Source: Sulfuriferula plumbiphila
GTDB taxonomy: Bacteria > Pseudomonadota > Gammaproteobacteria > Burkholderiales > Sulfuriferulaceae
Assembly (NCBI RefSeq): GCF_009938015.1
Contig: NZ_AP021884.1
Coordinates: 248,001 to 312,000 of the forward strand
Length of the DNA: 64,000 bases
Direction of reading: 5' to 3'
The notes under the pieces are model-generated. The model did not search any database. It saw only the letters and a program-made list of their open reading frames with translations, and was not told where the DNA came from. How positions within the stretch are numbered: the first letter of the stretch is position 1; every line of letters starts with the position of its first letter. Positions 9,213-18,395 of the stretch are shown here, one piece after another. The position numbers and the translations under genes were made by a program.

Positions 9213-10193
9213 TTATCCGTGCTGGCGTTTCAAGCTGTTCCTGAGTTGACGCAGCAGGTTTCGGGCTGGGTTGGGCAATACGCAATAAGCCAGTTTAACC
9301 CGCGACCCTACATCGCCCGGCTTGAATTTGAGCGCCTTTTTAAAATACTGCCGTGCGGTTCTGTAGTCCTGCAGATTGTAAAAATAATGATTGGCCACGC
9401 CCCTGTTCATGCCGTGCATGCGTGCTACTAAAGCCGCGCGAGTGACGCTTTTGGCAGCGTCGGGATCGGCCGCCAGAAAGGTGTCCATGGCCTTGAGACG
9501 TATCAGCAGCATGGCGTAACCCTGTTTCGATTGCTGCGCTGCATGCTGGCGCCAGAAGCCGGTAATGGTCTGCAGATGGCCAACCGGGTAGCGCCGGGCA
9601 ATGCGCAGCCAGAGTTCGTAATCGTCCACACCGGGCAGATCCGGGTTGAACCAGCCGACTTCGTCCAGCACTTTTTTCGGGATGAGCGAGGTCAGCGGCT
9701 GGATGTCGTTGCTGATAAAAATTTCTTCGAATACGTTGTCCACTATGGTCTCTGCGGCGCGATTGCCAAATGCATCCTGGTTCAGCGCGCGATACTCCGG
9801 CAGCAACGCACCCTCGCTATCAATGCGGGCGTAGCGCGTATGCAGCAAACCGACTTCAGGATGTCGCCGTAAAGCTGCCATCTGCAATGCAAGTTTGTCG
9901 GGCAGCCACAGATCATCCTGGTCATGAAACGCAATAAAGGCGCCGGTGGCGTGTTCCAGCGCGACATTGCGGCTGGTGGCGACACCCGAGTTGGTGCGGT
10001 TGGTGATATAGGTAATGCGCGGGTCGGGCAGATAGCCCTGAATGATCTCGGCAGAATTATCGGTAGCGCAGTCATTCACCAGGATCAATTGAATCGCGGG
10101 CCAGGTCTGTGCGAGGACGCTGTCAATTGCGCCTGCCAGGTATTTGGCACCATTGTAGACCGGCATGATGATGCTGACGCTAGGGTAGGTCAT
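9213..10193 (-). CDS. family 2 glycosyltransferase
   Basis: A 326-residue enzyme with the canonical GT2 start (SVSIIMPVYNGAKYLAGAIDSVLAQT), an N-D pair at 40-41 and the metal-binding DQD at 91-93 (AFHDQDDLW). The C-terminal 80 residues, including NLQDYRTARQYFKKALKF, look helical and TPR-like, a common tail in GT2 enzymes of glycan loci. It lies 10 bp downstream of the next GT2 gene in the same operon. The donor sugar cannot be told from sequence. Confidence 0.9.
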   Translation of the reverse strand: MTYPSVSIIMPVYNGAKYLAGAIDSVLAQTWPAIQLILVNDCATDNSAEIIQGYLPDPRITYITNRTNSGVATSRNVALEHATGAFIAFHDQDDLWLPDKLALQMAALRRHPEVGLLHTRYARIDSEGALLPEYRALNQDAFGNRAAETIVDNVFEEIFISNDIQPLTSLIPKKVLDEVGWFNPDLPGVDDYELWLRIARRYPVGHLQTITGFWRQHAAQQSKQGYAMLLIRLKAMDTFLAADPDAAKSVTRAALVARMHGMNRGVANHYFYNLQDYRTARQYFKKALKFKPGDVGSRVKLAYCVLPNPARNLLRQLRNSLKRQHG

Positions 10194-10203
10194 GGTTGTC
10201 GTC

Positions 10204-11124
10204 TCAGCTTCGTTGGCGCTTTGCGTAACCGGTCAGCATGCCCAGGGCATGGGTGGCGTTCATGGCCTGGCGCAATAGCCCGCTGCGGCGCGTGATACCC
10301 ATCGCCAGGGTGCGCAGGCAATGGCTAAAAAATTGCGCGACCAGAAAGGGCGGAATGCCCAGTACGGTTTTGGTATAAATCGGCAGCTCATGCAGGCCCT
10401 TACGCAGTCCCGCCTGATAATGCAGCTTGAGGAAATAACGCCGTCGCAAACGCCAGGGCTCGACAAAATGCTCCACCTGCATGTCGGGGCGATAGCGCAT
10501 GGGGGTGCCGCGTGCCAACAGCTGATTGAACATGGCAATGTCTTCGCCACCGCCCACGGCTGTGCCTGTCCGGTTGTAACGTGGGTCAAAACGCAAGTCC
10601 GGGTCATCCCGAAACAGGCGCATGTCGTAAGCCACATTGCCCGTCCACACCGGGGTGTCGGTATGCTTGATCCAGAATGGCCGCTCGCCGTAATCCACTG
10701 CTGACAGAAAGCCAAGCAGGTCATCGCTCAGCCAGGCTGGGCGGCCCCCGAGGGGGAAATCCACCTTTACGCGTCCACCGGCACATTGCGCCCCCTCATT
10801 GACGATGGCGTCATGGGCTGCATTCAGCAAACCTTTTTGAGGGAGCTCGTCGTCATCCATGAATACCAGAATGTCGCTGTCCAGCGCCTCTTCAATGGCC
10901 CGGTTGCGGGCCGGGACGATACCCTGGGCGGTCTCGGTGACGAAGCGCAGCTTTGCGCCTGGCGCGCGCGTGAGTTTTTCCAGGATGGCGAGGGTGTCGT
11001 CCCTGCTGTTGTTATTGACGGCCAGGATTTCAAAGGGTAACGGGCAAGACTGCGCGCGCATGGCAGTCACCAGTTTTTCCAGGCGATCCGCGCGGTTGTA
11101 AGTACAGAAGGCAAAAGTCAGCAT
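10204..11124 (-). CDS. family 2 glycosyltransferase
   Basis: A 306-residue GT2 enzyme: FAFCTYNRADRLEKLV at the N-terminus, the pseudo-metal motif VNNNSRDDT and DDD at about 90-92 (VFMDDDELPQ). A GGGEDIAMFNQL motif later in the chain corresponds to the usual acceptor-binding ED segment. The ATG at 11124 is preferred over an in-frame TTG at 11130 because it lies just past the TGA of the upstream GT2 gene and starts exactly at the domain core. The C-terminal region is hydrophobic and basic, suggesting association with the inner membrane. Confidence 0.9.
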   Translation of the reverse strand: MLTFAFCTYNRADRLEKLVTAMRAQSCPLPFEILAVNNNSRDDTLAILEKLTRAPGAKLRFVTETAQGIVPARNRAIEEALDSDILVFMDDDELPQKGLLNAAHDAIVNEGAQCAGGRVKVDFPLGGRPAWLSDDLLGFLSAVDYGERPFWIKHTDTPVWTGNVAYDMRLFRDDPDLRFDPRYNRTGTAVGGGEDIAMFNQLLARGTPMRYRPDMQVEHFVEPWRLRRRYFLKLHYQAGLRKGLHELPIYTKTVLGIPPFLVAQFFSHCLRTLAMGITRRSGLLRQAMNATHALGMLTGYAKRQRS

Positions 11125-11126
11125 CG

Positions 11127-12083
11127 TCAATCTTTGTGCGAGAGCGGTATTTTCTTCTGATGATGATCGGTCAGGCGCAGCAATGCCTGCTGCCAGCGTA
11201 GCGGTAGCAACGCGGGCAGCATGTATTTCCAGTCACGTAAACCACCATAGCCATGACGCATGACGCGGCGAAACAGGCTGCGCGCGGTAGCCAGATCGCG
11301 CGCCCAGTAGCTGACGTAGCCGCGTTCGAGCAAGGTGCCGTGGGTCAGCCGCGCCAGTGCCGGTCGGCCCAGTTGTTGTACCACATGAGGGTGCCGGGCA
11401 ATATAGTCGCGCTGCGCCTGCCACAGTTGCAAAGCGGCGCGCGCGCGGTTGGCGGAGGCCTGCGCCGCGCCGTGAAAATGGTAAAACGCCAGCACGTCGG
11501 CTACCTGGATAATCGGCGCGACGCTGGCGATTTGCAGCCATAGGGCAAAATCCTCCGCGTGGCTATAGCGCGGGTTAAAGCCACCTGCTGCCGCAATTGC
11601 AGCGCGGCGCGTGAGGGTGGCGTGTATCGGCCAGCGGCAACCGCCCAGTAGTTTTTCCAGTTTCAGCGGCGTTTCGTAATCGGGTGGCACAAACGGCGCC
11701 CCGCGCCCGCCTGGCAGTCCAATATTTTGCCAGCCGCAGTAGGCCAGTACGGCTGCCGGGTATGCCTCCAGCGCGCTCAGCATTTTTTCCAGAAAAGTCG
11801 GTGTCCAGGTGTCGTCCGCATCCAGAAACGCGACAAATGTGCTGCTGGTCTCATTCAATGCCCGATTGCGTGCGGCGGATACTCCGGCATTGGCCTGGCG
11901 TATCAGGCGGATGCGCGGGTCGTTGATGGCTGCGACCTGCGCGGCGCTGGTGTCGGTAGAGCCGTCGTCCACCACGATCAGTTCCCAGTCCGGATACGTT
12001 TGCGCACGTACACTGCCGATGCTGGCGGACAGGTGCGCCGCGCAGTTGTAGCACGGCATGACGATGGCGATACGCGCACTCAT
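11127..12083 (-). CDS. family 2 glycosyltransferase
   Basis: A 318-residue GT2 enzyme with [28 protein letters not shown] at 38-45 and DAD at 88-90. After the catalytic core comes a histidine-bearing segment (YSHAEDFALWLQIA) matching the usual ED acceptor motif, and a basic C-terminal tail. Its ATG overlaps the stop of the polysaccharide deacetylase gene, so translation is coupled. Neighbouring glycosyltransferases, flippase and deacetylase indicate a surface heteropolysaccharide. Confidence 0.9.
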   Translation of the reverse strand: MSARIAIVMPCYNCAAHLSASIGSVRAQTYPDWELIVVDDGSTDTSAAQVAAINDPRIRLIRQANAGVSAARNRALNETSSTFVAFLDADDTWTPTFLEKMLSALEAYPAAVLAYCGWQNIGLPGGRGAPFVPPDYETPLKLEKLLGGCRWPIHATLTRRAAIAAAGGFNPRYSHAEDFALWLQIASVAPIIQVADVLAFYHFHGAAQASANRARAALQLWQAQRDYIARHPHVVQQLGRPALARLTHGTLLERGYVSYWARDLATARSLFRRVMRHGYGGLRDWKYMLPALLPLRWQQALLRLTDHHQKKIPLSHKD

Positions 12084-12901
12084 GGCAATGATCTGGCCGG
12101 CTTGCGCAGGCGCGCCATCGCTTGACGCCAGGCGTAATGCAGCAGCGCGCCCCAGGCAACCGCATTGTCGGCAAACGCCAGCTTGCGTGCAAAGCGATTG
12201 AGGCTGTCGTCCGCGTAAATGCTCAGGCGGCGAATCTGCAGCGGGTCGTTAGTGCGCAGCGCCCAGCCTGGGCGGGTAGTATAGGCGGCGAGATAGCCCG
12301 CCGCCTGCGCAGCAGCAACGACGCGCGCATCGTGTGCGCCGTATGGATAGGCCAGGCTGGTGACTGGCGTGTTGAGCAGGTCTTCCAGGACGGATTTTGA
12401 CAGCGTTAATTCGGCCATGAGCGCAGCGTCATCACACTCGGTCAAACGTCGGTGGGTATGGCTGTGCGAGCCGATTTCCATGCCGCCGGATTGCATCTCG
12501 CGCAGTTGTGCGGCGCTCAGCATGGGCAATTGCGGGCTGCCTGAATCCTGCCAGGCTGCGCTGCGGCCTACATCACGGCTGACCACGAACCAGCTGGCGG
12601 TCATGCCGCGCTTTGCCAACTCGCTGAAGGCAGCGAAATTGTCCTGATAGCCGTCGTCAAAGGTGATGACGACACTGCGTGCGGGCAAAGGTCTGGCACC
12701 CAGCTCGGTTAGTCGGTGCGTGCTCCATCCCTCACCTTGCAATAAATCGAGTTGTGCCCGAAAACGCTGCATGGACACTGCATAGCGCCAGTCTGGCGTC
12801 CCGTTGCCGGGGGCAACCGAATGGTACATCAGCGCGATGCTGCCATGAGGGGCGCTGCTGCGCAGCAGGCGCGCGGTGAGTGGGTCAAGCTTGTTTTTCA
12901 T
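12080..12901 (-). CDS. polysaccharide deacetylase (NodB-type, carbohydrate esterase 4)
   Basis: A 273-residue metal-dependent deacetylase that would remove N- or O-acetyl groups from the glycan. The NodB motifs are clear: motif 1 TFDDGYQDN (residues 80-88, with the catalytic Asp and the metal Asp) and motif 2 SHSHTH (144-149, metal-binding His). AYPYGAHD follows as motif 3. There is no signal peptide or membrane anchor, so the substrate may be a lipid-linked intermediate in the cytoplasm, or export may be non-classical. I set the start at the ATG at 12901, which avoids overlap with the WbsX-like gene. Confidence 0.9.
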   Translation of the reverse strand: MKNKLDPLTARLLRSSAPHGSIALMYHSVAPGNGTPDWRYAVSMQRFRAQLDLLQGEGWSTHRLTELGARPLPARSVVITFDDGYQDNFAAFSELAKRGMTASWFVVSRDVGRSAAWQDSGSPQLPMLSAAQLREMQSGGMEIGSHSHTHRRLTECDDAALMAELTLSKSVLEDLLNTPVTSLAYPYGAHDARVVAAAQAAGYLAAYTTRPGWALRTNDPLQIRRLSIYADDSLNRFARKLAFADNAVAWGALLHYAWRQAMARLRKPARSLP

Positions 12902-12911
12902 GATCTCATGC

Positions 12912-14054
12912 CTATGCACCCTCTTCAGCATTTGCGCTTCCCGTTTGGGCATCGGGTAATGTCAGTGCGTCCGTGCTGAGTGCATTGGCGGTTGCCTGCA
13001 GGAACGCAAGCCCATGCCGCAAATCCGGCTCCAGGTGGTTGCCTTCTGCCCATTCATTCCACGCGTTTACGAAAACGATGCGTTCGTCACCACGACGCTG
13101 CTTGAGAGTTTGTATGGCAATCTCACGTAACCAGGCTGCATATTTTTCCGGCGAGGATTCAATCAGGATTGCGGCGCCCTCGGCACGTCTGGCGCTATTG
13201 TCGAATCCGGGTGTGACCCCCCGGAAGCGCACATGATCCGGAACGGGCTTGGATAGCATGCCTTCGATCATACCCTCGTATGTGACCACGGTTTGCTTCA
13301 AATAAACATCCGGCAAAGCACCGGATTTAATAAGCAGACGGGACAGGGTGCTGCGATGAATGGGGATCCCGAGTCGCCGCCAGTTGGGCGCGAATTCGAT
13401 ATCCGCATCAAACCCTATGGTTTTGGGATCGAGGCCGCTGTCGAAGCTCTCGACCCGGGCCAGATACAACTCCCCTATACCAGCGTGCAAAGCCGCCGTG
13501 CGCCAGATTTCAGCGGTGCGTGCCGGATCGGGCATCATCTCGGTTCGATAGACCACAAACAAAGGTTTGCCATCGATGCGAATGTAGCGCGCGTCGCGAA
13601 AGGCGGGCATCAGGCTCTGGATGTGTGCCAGGTCGTCTTCGTGGCTGTATTTTTGTTCCAACAGCACGTCTTTTTCGCCGCCATTCCAAGCCCGTGTCCA
13701 GTTCTCGTTGGCCCAGCACAGGCAGAAAGGAAAATCCGGCTGGCCCGATGCCAGCACTTCGTTAAAAGGGCGCTCCAATATGCGTCGGCCATTGAACCAG
13801 TAATGGTAATAGCAAAAACCATGAATGCCATGTTCGCGTGCCAGTGCTGCCTGTGCGGCGCGCACTTCGGGCACGCGCAGATCATAAAAGCCGAGATCAG
13901 CCGGCAGGTGCGGTTGATAATGCCCAGGGAACAGGGGCTTGGCCTTGGCGGCATTGCGCCATTCGGTAAAGCCGGTACCCCACCATGTGTCGTTTTCCGG
14001 CACGGGATGGAATTGCGGTAAATAAAAAGCGATAGTACGAATGGCTATACTCAT
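12912..14054 (-). CDS. WbsX-like / glycoside hydrolase family 99-like protein
   Basis: A 380-residue protein of the WbsX family, often annotated as glycosyltransferase WbsX and related to GH99 endo-alpha-mannosidase barrels. Diagnostic segments are AFYLPQFHPVPENDTWWG with GFTEW near the N-terminus, GFCYYHYWFNGRRILE, LCWANENWTRAW, and VNAWNEWAEGNHLEPD near the C-terminus; the acidic residues in the last two would be catalytic by analogy. Such genes are common in O-antigen and exopolysaccharide loci, where they may cleave or transfer oligosaccharides. It lies 61 bp downstream of the flippase gene. Confidence 0.88.
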   Translation of the reverse strand: MSIAIRTIAFYLPQFHPVPENDTWWGTGFTEWRNAAKAKPLFPGHYQPHLPADLGFYDLRVPEVRAAQAALAREHGIHGFCYYHYWFNGRRILERPFNEVLASGQPDFPFCLCWANENWTRAWNGGEKDVLLEQKYSHEDDLAHIQSLMPAFRDARYIRIDGKPLFVVYRTEMMPDPARTAEIWRTAALHAGIGELYLARVESFDSGLDPKTIGFDADIEFAPNWRRLGIPIHRSTLSRLLIKSGALPDVYLKQTVVTYEGMIEGMLSKPVPDHVRFRGVTPGFDNSARRAEGAAILIESSPEKYAAWLREIAIQTLKQRRGDERIVFVNAWNEWAEGNHLEPDLRHGLAFLQATANALSTDALTLPDAQTGSANAEEGA

Positions 14055-14115
14055 ATCAGATCCAGGTTACGCACGCTGCCCTAAAGTTCGCTATTCGCCT
14101 CCTGTGCCTACCCGT

Positions 14116-15588
14116 TTATTTTGGCTGAAATTGAGGCTGTAGCCCTATTTTTCGTTTCCAGGTGGCTTGTTCGTCGCGCAGGCCGGACAGCGGCATGAAT
14201 AAAAACAGCAGGGTATAGGTGACAGCACCCGCTGCGGCCATGCTGAGCATGTAGATGAGGGGCTTGCCCTGCATCAGCGCATGGATGAAATGATCCAATA
14301 GCAGCAGACTGGCGAAAAGCAGGGCATTGAGCACCAGCGCAGGTTTTAAAGCCACCAATAGCATACCCCAACGCGCCTGCAGGCTGCGTTGCGCCAGCCA
14401 GCTCATGGCTGCCGCATTGAACGCGTAGACACAAAGCAGCCCCCAAGCCACGCCGGGCAGCCCAAAATGCAGCCCACTGTATACCGCCAGCGCCATTAGC
14501 GCCCAACTCACCAGTTGAATGCGCAACTCGATGCCGAGCTGGTTTTGGGCGGCAGCGACCGCGCCAGACTGATTTTCAATGGCAAAGAACAGGCCACCCA
14601 GTGCGAGTATTCCTAACGGCTGTGCCGACGCTTGCCATTTGGCACCGTAGACAACCAGGATAAATGGGTCGGCCAGCCACCACAGGCCGACATAAAACGG
14701 TAAGCCGTAGAGCACGACCAAAGACAGCGCACGGAAATACAGGTAGCGTGATTTATCCAGGTTGTCCTGTTCTTTGGATAGCGCGCGGAACACCGGATGA
14801 TATACCGCACCGCTGATCATGCCGTTAGGCATCTGGCTCAGACTGTCGGCCTTGTTGAACAGACCAACGGCGCTCGTGCCGAGCTGGTGGCTGAGAATAA
14901 AGTTGCTGGTTTGCCCCCGCAAATAGACCGCCAGGTCATTACTTGACGCGGTAAAGCCGTAGCGGGCCAGTTCACGGGCACGCGGGCCATTTAGGCGCAG
15001 ACCGGGTTTCCAGCCGGAGACGGGGATAACGATGAACATGCCCGCAATCGAGCCGGCCAGCCCACCCCATACCAGGCTCCACACGCCGTAGCCGTGCCAG
15101 GCCAAGGTGATGCTGGTGAGCGAGGATACCAGTAAGGTGAATAGCGAGATAAAAGTGTTTTCCTTGAAGCGCATTTCGCGGAATAGCTTCGAATTGGGGA
15201 CGTTCACAAAGGGGCGCAAGACGAACGACAGTGCGGATAGTCTCAACAGACTGCTGTAGAGCGGGTTGTCGAACCAGTGTGCAATGAAAGGCGAGAGCAT
15301 AAAAAAACCGGCATAAATGGCAATGCCAATGATCAGCTGCAAGGTGAAAACCATCTGATAGTCTTCATTGCTGGCGGTGCGCGCTTGTACCAGTGCCTGT
15401 CCCATGCCGCCCCCGGCGATATAGCCCACCAGCCCGGTGAAAATCTGGATAGTGACCAGTGCGCCGAAATCAGCAGGCACCAACAGGCGCGCAAGAATGA
15501 CGCCGAAGATAAATCCCAGCGCCTGACTGCCTATGCCGCCGAAAAACACCCATTTGGTGCTATTGCGGATGGATTGACCTGCGCTCAC
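14116..15588 (-). CDS. Wzx/WzxC-type polysaccharide flippase
   Basis: A 490-residue integral membrane protein of the MATE/oligosaccharide-flippase superfamily with about 12-14 hydrophobic segments. It starts SAGQSIRNSTKWVFFGG, the typical WzxC/lipopolysaccharide-transporter N-terminus, and contains FGALVTIQIFTGLVGYIAGGG-like helices. It would move undecaprenyl-linked repeat units to the periplasm. The start is GTG at 15588, supported by AAGG upstream; it overlaps the 3' end of the upstream GT2 gene by 29 bp. No Wzy-like polymerase is visible in the window, so polymerisation genes probably lie outside it. Confidence 0.88.
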   Translation of the reverse strand: MSAGQSIRNSTKWVFFGGIGSQALGFIFGVILARLLVPADFGALVTIQIFTGLVGYIAGGGMGQALVQARTASNEDYQMVFTLQLIIGIAIYAGFFMLSPFIAHWFDNPLYSSLLRLSALSFVLRPFVNVPNSKLFREMRFKENTFISLFTLLVSSLTSITLAWHGYGVWSLVWGGLAGSIAGMFIVIPVSGWKPGLRLNGPRARELARYGFTASSNDLAVYLRGQTSNFILSHQLGTSAVGLFNKADSLSQMPNGMISGAVYHPVFRALSKEQDNLDKSRYLYFRALSLVVLYGLPFYVGLWWLADPFILVVYGAKWQASAQPLGILALGGLFFAIENQSGAVAAAQNQLGIELRIQLVSWALMALAVYSGLHFGLPGVAWGLLCVYAFNAAAMSWLAQRSLQARWGMLLVALKPALVLNALLFASLLLLDHFIHALMQGKPLIYMLSMAAAGAVTYTLLFLFMPLSGLRDEQATWKRKIGLQPQFQPK

Positions 15589-16495
15589 AAGGGGGCCTTT
15601 CTGATATGAGTAATGTGCGCATCAAGCCTGTCCATGCAGCTAGGCTGGTCGGGCGCAATGCTAATGTTGCGCGGTAGGCATGCGCCGCCAATTTGCGTCG
15701 ACCCTGCAGGCGGTAATGCCAGGCCGTGCCCAGGCTGCTGCGATAAATCGCTTCGGATAGCAACGGGAGAAGTTTGTGATGTTTTTGCTTGTCGAGGTGG
15801 CGTTCAAGATTACGCAACGCATGCGCATTGCCGATTTGCATCTCGTCGGCGCTTCCCGAGGTGTTGTTGCTATGGCGACGGTAACTTGCCAGTGTTTCTG
15901 TTTGGTACAGAAATGGTCCCTGTGCAGCAATTCGCATCCATAAATCATAATCATCCGCCCAGTGTGGCTGGCTGATGTCGAAGCCACCAGCCATGTCAAA
16001 CGCAGTGCGTCGAAGCATCACCAGCGATGCACTCAAGATGAAGTTGCCGCGAATCAGATGTTCCAGTATCTGACCCGATGCGCGGGGGTAATAAAGCGCG
16101 CCGGTCGAACTGGTCACCATGCCGTTCTCGTCAATACTGCGATGGTCGCAGTAAGTCGCGAGTGCGCTGGGGTGTCGGTTCAACAACGCTGCCTGGCTTT
16201 CCAGTTTGTTTGCATCCCAGATGTCGTCCTGGTCGAGGAATGCCAGGAGCTCACCACGGCTGGCTAGAGCACCGTTATTTCTGGCGACGGCTGGTCCGCT
16301 ATTGGCTTGGTCAATGATCTGGATGCGATCTCCGTAGCTTTTGAGGATTTCGATACTGTTGTCTTTAGAACCGTCATTGATTGCGATTACTTCAACCAGT
16401 GGATAGGTTTGGTTGAGCGCACTGTCAATACTCTTGTGCAGATATAGGCTGCCGTTATAAACGGGAACGACGACGGAAATCAGGGGATGGGTCAT
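15560..16495 (-). CDS. family 2 glycosyltransferase
   Basis: A 311-residue GT2 enzyme with LISVVVPVYNGSLYLHKSID, the IAINDGSKDNS motif and DQD at 88-90 (AFLDQDDIWD), plus HWADDYDLWMRIA as the acceptor ED motif. The C-terminus is basic and helical. It begins 16 bp downstream of the methyltransferase stop and overlaps the flippase start, so it is the second gene of the ten-gene minus-strand operon. Confidence 0.9.
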   Translation of the reverse strand: MTHPLISVVVPVYNGSLYLHKSIDSALNQTYPLVEVIAINDGSKDNSIEILKSYGDRIQIIDQANSGPAVARNNGALASRGELLAFLDQDDIWDANKLESQAALLNRHPSALATYCDHRSIDENGMVTSSTGALYYPRASGQILEHLIRGNFILSASLVMLRRTAFDMAGGFDISQPHWADDYDLWMRIAAQGPFLYQTETLASYRRHSNNTSGSADEMQIGNAHALRNLERHLDKQKHHKLLPLLSEAIYRSSLGTAWHYRLQGRRKLAAHAYRATLALRPTSLAAWTGLMRTLLISERPPCERRSIHPQ

Positions 16496-16511
16496 GCGAA
16501 ATGCCGTGATG

Positions 16512-17162
16512 TCATGGCGTTATGTTGTTCATAGGTTGGGCGACGATTGCATATTGTTGATATAGCGTATCTGCAAGTGTACCCATGGATAGCAGGCTGG
16601 CAATTTTCTGCATACGTGAATAGTGTGGGTTGATACCCTGAATACTTATTAATGCATAACCGCATTGCGCGACAGTAGCGATGATGCTTTTTTTAGTAAA
16701 GAAGCGCACATGAGTGCGATCCAGAACCCCTTTATCCACATAATTCCAGTTGCCGCGCAAGGTGTAGTCAACAAACTCGGGCCAGTGGCGAATGTTGGGT
16801 ATGGAAGCAACAACGACACCGGTTTTGTTTAACAGGCTCTGTACTTGAACAAATACGGAATACGGATCTACCAAGTGTTCAAGTACGTCATTGAAAATAA
16901 TACAGTCAAAGTAATGCTCGGGTAGCTCGGGCATGGTGTCCTCGATGCTTCCGGTTAATACGCGGTGCAGCTTTTGCGCGGCTAGTGCGGCCACTTCTGG
17001 CTGATATTCCACCCCCCATGTTTCAGCGCCCAATGAGTCTTTTATTTGGGCGCTGAAAATGCCTGCACCACATCCGATTTCCAGCGTACGAGTGGCATCA
17101 GACGGAATATACGCCAGCATTTCATCGTGGCGATGCTGATAATATTCTTTAACTATAGACAT
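16512..17162 (-). CDS. class I SAM-dependent methyltransferase
   Basis: A 216-residue Rossmann-fold methyltransferase. Motif I is LEIGCGAGIFSAQI (about 27-40), an acidic residue follows at the end of strand 2 (GVEYQPE), and FDCIIFNDVLEHL is motif II/post-II. It resembles methyltransferases that cap or modify glycan chains in O-antigen clusters. It is the first gene of the minus-strand glycan operon, divergent from aroB across a 144-bp gap that must hold both promoters. Target (sugar or protein) is unknown. Confidence 0.85.
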   Translation of the reverse strand: MSIVKEYYQHRHDEMLAYIPSDATRTLEIGCGAGIFSAQIKDSLGAETWGVEYQPEVAALAAQKLHRVLTGSIEDTMPELPEHYFDCIIFNDVLEHLVDPYSVFVQVQSLLNKTGVVVASIPNIRHWPEFVDYTLRGNWNYVDKGVLDRTHVRFFTKKSIIATVAQCGYALISIQGINPHYSRMQKIASLLSMGTLADTLYQQYAIVAQPMNNITP

Positions 17163-17261
17163 GCCTCTCCCCCTAACAAACCTGTGAGTCTCATACCGGA
17201 GTTCATCGGGATTCTACACCAGCAATTTGCTTAGATTATGCGGGTCGGACAGTTGCCCGAG

Positions 17262-17267
17262 TATAAT
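17262..17267 (+). promoter_or_regulatory. probable -10 box of the aroB promoter
   Basis: TATAAT lies 40 bp before the aroB ATG in the 144-bp divergent gap. No well-spaced -35 hexamer is obvious, so the assignment rests on the -10 alone. Confidence 0.4.
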
Positions 17268-17306
17268 TACTGGGATATCACACAAATTTATTAACCGCAT
17301 CTCTAA

Positions 17307-18395
17307 ATGCAAACACTCACCGTAGACTTGGGCAGCCGCAGCTACCCCATCCACATCGGCGCCGGCCTGTTGCACCAGCCCGGCCTGATCCTGCCGCATC
17401 TGGCGCAAAGGCGCGTTGCCATCGTCACCAACACCACGGTGGCGCCGTTGTATCTGCAAACCCTCACCGATAGCCTCGCGCTGAACGACGTGGAAGTTGT
17501 GCCCATCGTCCTGCCCGACGGCGAGCAATACAAAACCTGGGAAACGCTGAATACGATATTTGACGCGTTGCTGACCCATCGCTGCGAACGCAAGACCACG
17601 CTGATCGCCCTGGGCGGCGGCGTGATCGGCGACCTCACCGGTTTTGCGGCGGCGAGCTACCTGCGCGGCGTGCCGTTCATCCAGATCCCAACCACCCTGC
17701 TGGCGCAGGTGGATTCCTCGGTGGGCGGCAAGACCGGCATCAATCACCCGCTCGGCAAGAACATGGTCGGCGCGTTCTACCAGCCGCAACTGGTGCTGGC
17801 CGATACCGATACCCTGAAAACCCTGCCGCCGCGCGAGCTGTCTGCCGGGCTGGCGGAGGTGATCAAATATGGCCTGATCTACGACGCGGCTTTCTTCGAC
17901 TGGCTCGAAGCCAACATCGAAAAACTGCGCGCGCTGGATCATGATGCCATCGCCCACGCCATCCGCCGCTCGTGCGAGGTCAAGGCGGAGGTGGTGGCCA
18001 AGGACGAACGCGAATCCGGTTTGCGCGCCCTGCTCAACCTCGGCCACACTTTCGGCCACGCCATCGAATCCGGCATGGGTTACGGCAACTGGCAGCATGG
18101 CGAGGCGGTGGCCGCCGGTACCGTGCTGGCGGCGGATGTGTCGCGGCGCATGGGCTTGATGAGCGAAGCAGAAGTCGAGCGCGTGCGCATCCTCTACCGT
18201 CAGGCCGGCCTGCCCGACACCGCGCCCGATCTGGGCGTGGAAGCATACATGCAACACATGGGGCTGGATAAAAAAGTTGAAGGAGGGCGCATCCGCTTTG
18301 TGTTGTTGCGCGGCATCGGGGCGGCGTTTGTCACCGCCGAAGTGCCGCAGGCCGACCTGGAGGCGGCCCTTACCCACTATGTCCAGCCGACCTGA
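17307..18395 (+). CDS. aroB: 3-dehydroquinate synthase
   Basis: A 362-residue cytoplasmic enzyme converting DAHP to 3-dehydroquinate in the shikimate pathway, using NAD and a divalent metal. Family motifs are present: [12 protein letters not shown], the NAD-binding [35 protein letters not shown] and [13 protein letters not shown] with metal-binding histidines. Length is normal. It overlaps dgt by 17 bp, a pairing common in betaproteobacteria. Shikimate kinase (aroK), its usual upstream partner, is not here; the polysaccharide operon occupies that position. Confidence 0.97.
   Translation: MQTLTVDLGSRSYPIHIGAGLLHQPGLILPHLAQRRVAIVTNTTVAPLYLQTLTDSLALNDVEVVPIVLPDGEQYKTWETLNTIFDALLTHRCERKTTLIALGGGVIGDLTGFAAASYLRGVPFIQIPTTLLAQVDSSVGGKTGINHPLGKNMVGAFYQPQLVLADTDTLKTLPPRELSAGLAEVIKYGLIYDAAFFDWLEANIEKLRALDHDAIAHAIRRSCEVKAEVVAKDERESGLRALLNLGHTFGHAIESGMGYGNWQHGEAVAAGTVLAADVSRRMGLMSEAEVERVRILYRQAGLPDTAPDLGVEAYMQHMGLDKKVEGGRIRFVLLRGIGAAFVTAEVPQADLEAALTHYVQPT

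Noticed and set aside
17214-18377. 387-codon open frame on the minus strand
   Set aside because: It lies entirely opposite aroB, has low-complexity Gln/Arg/His/Val composition typical of antisense frames in GC-rich DNA, and has no recognisable motif.
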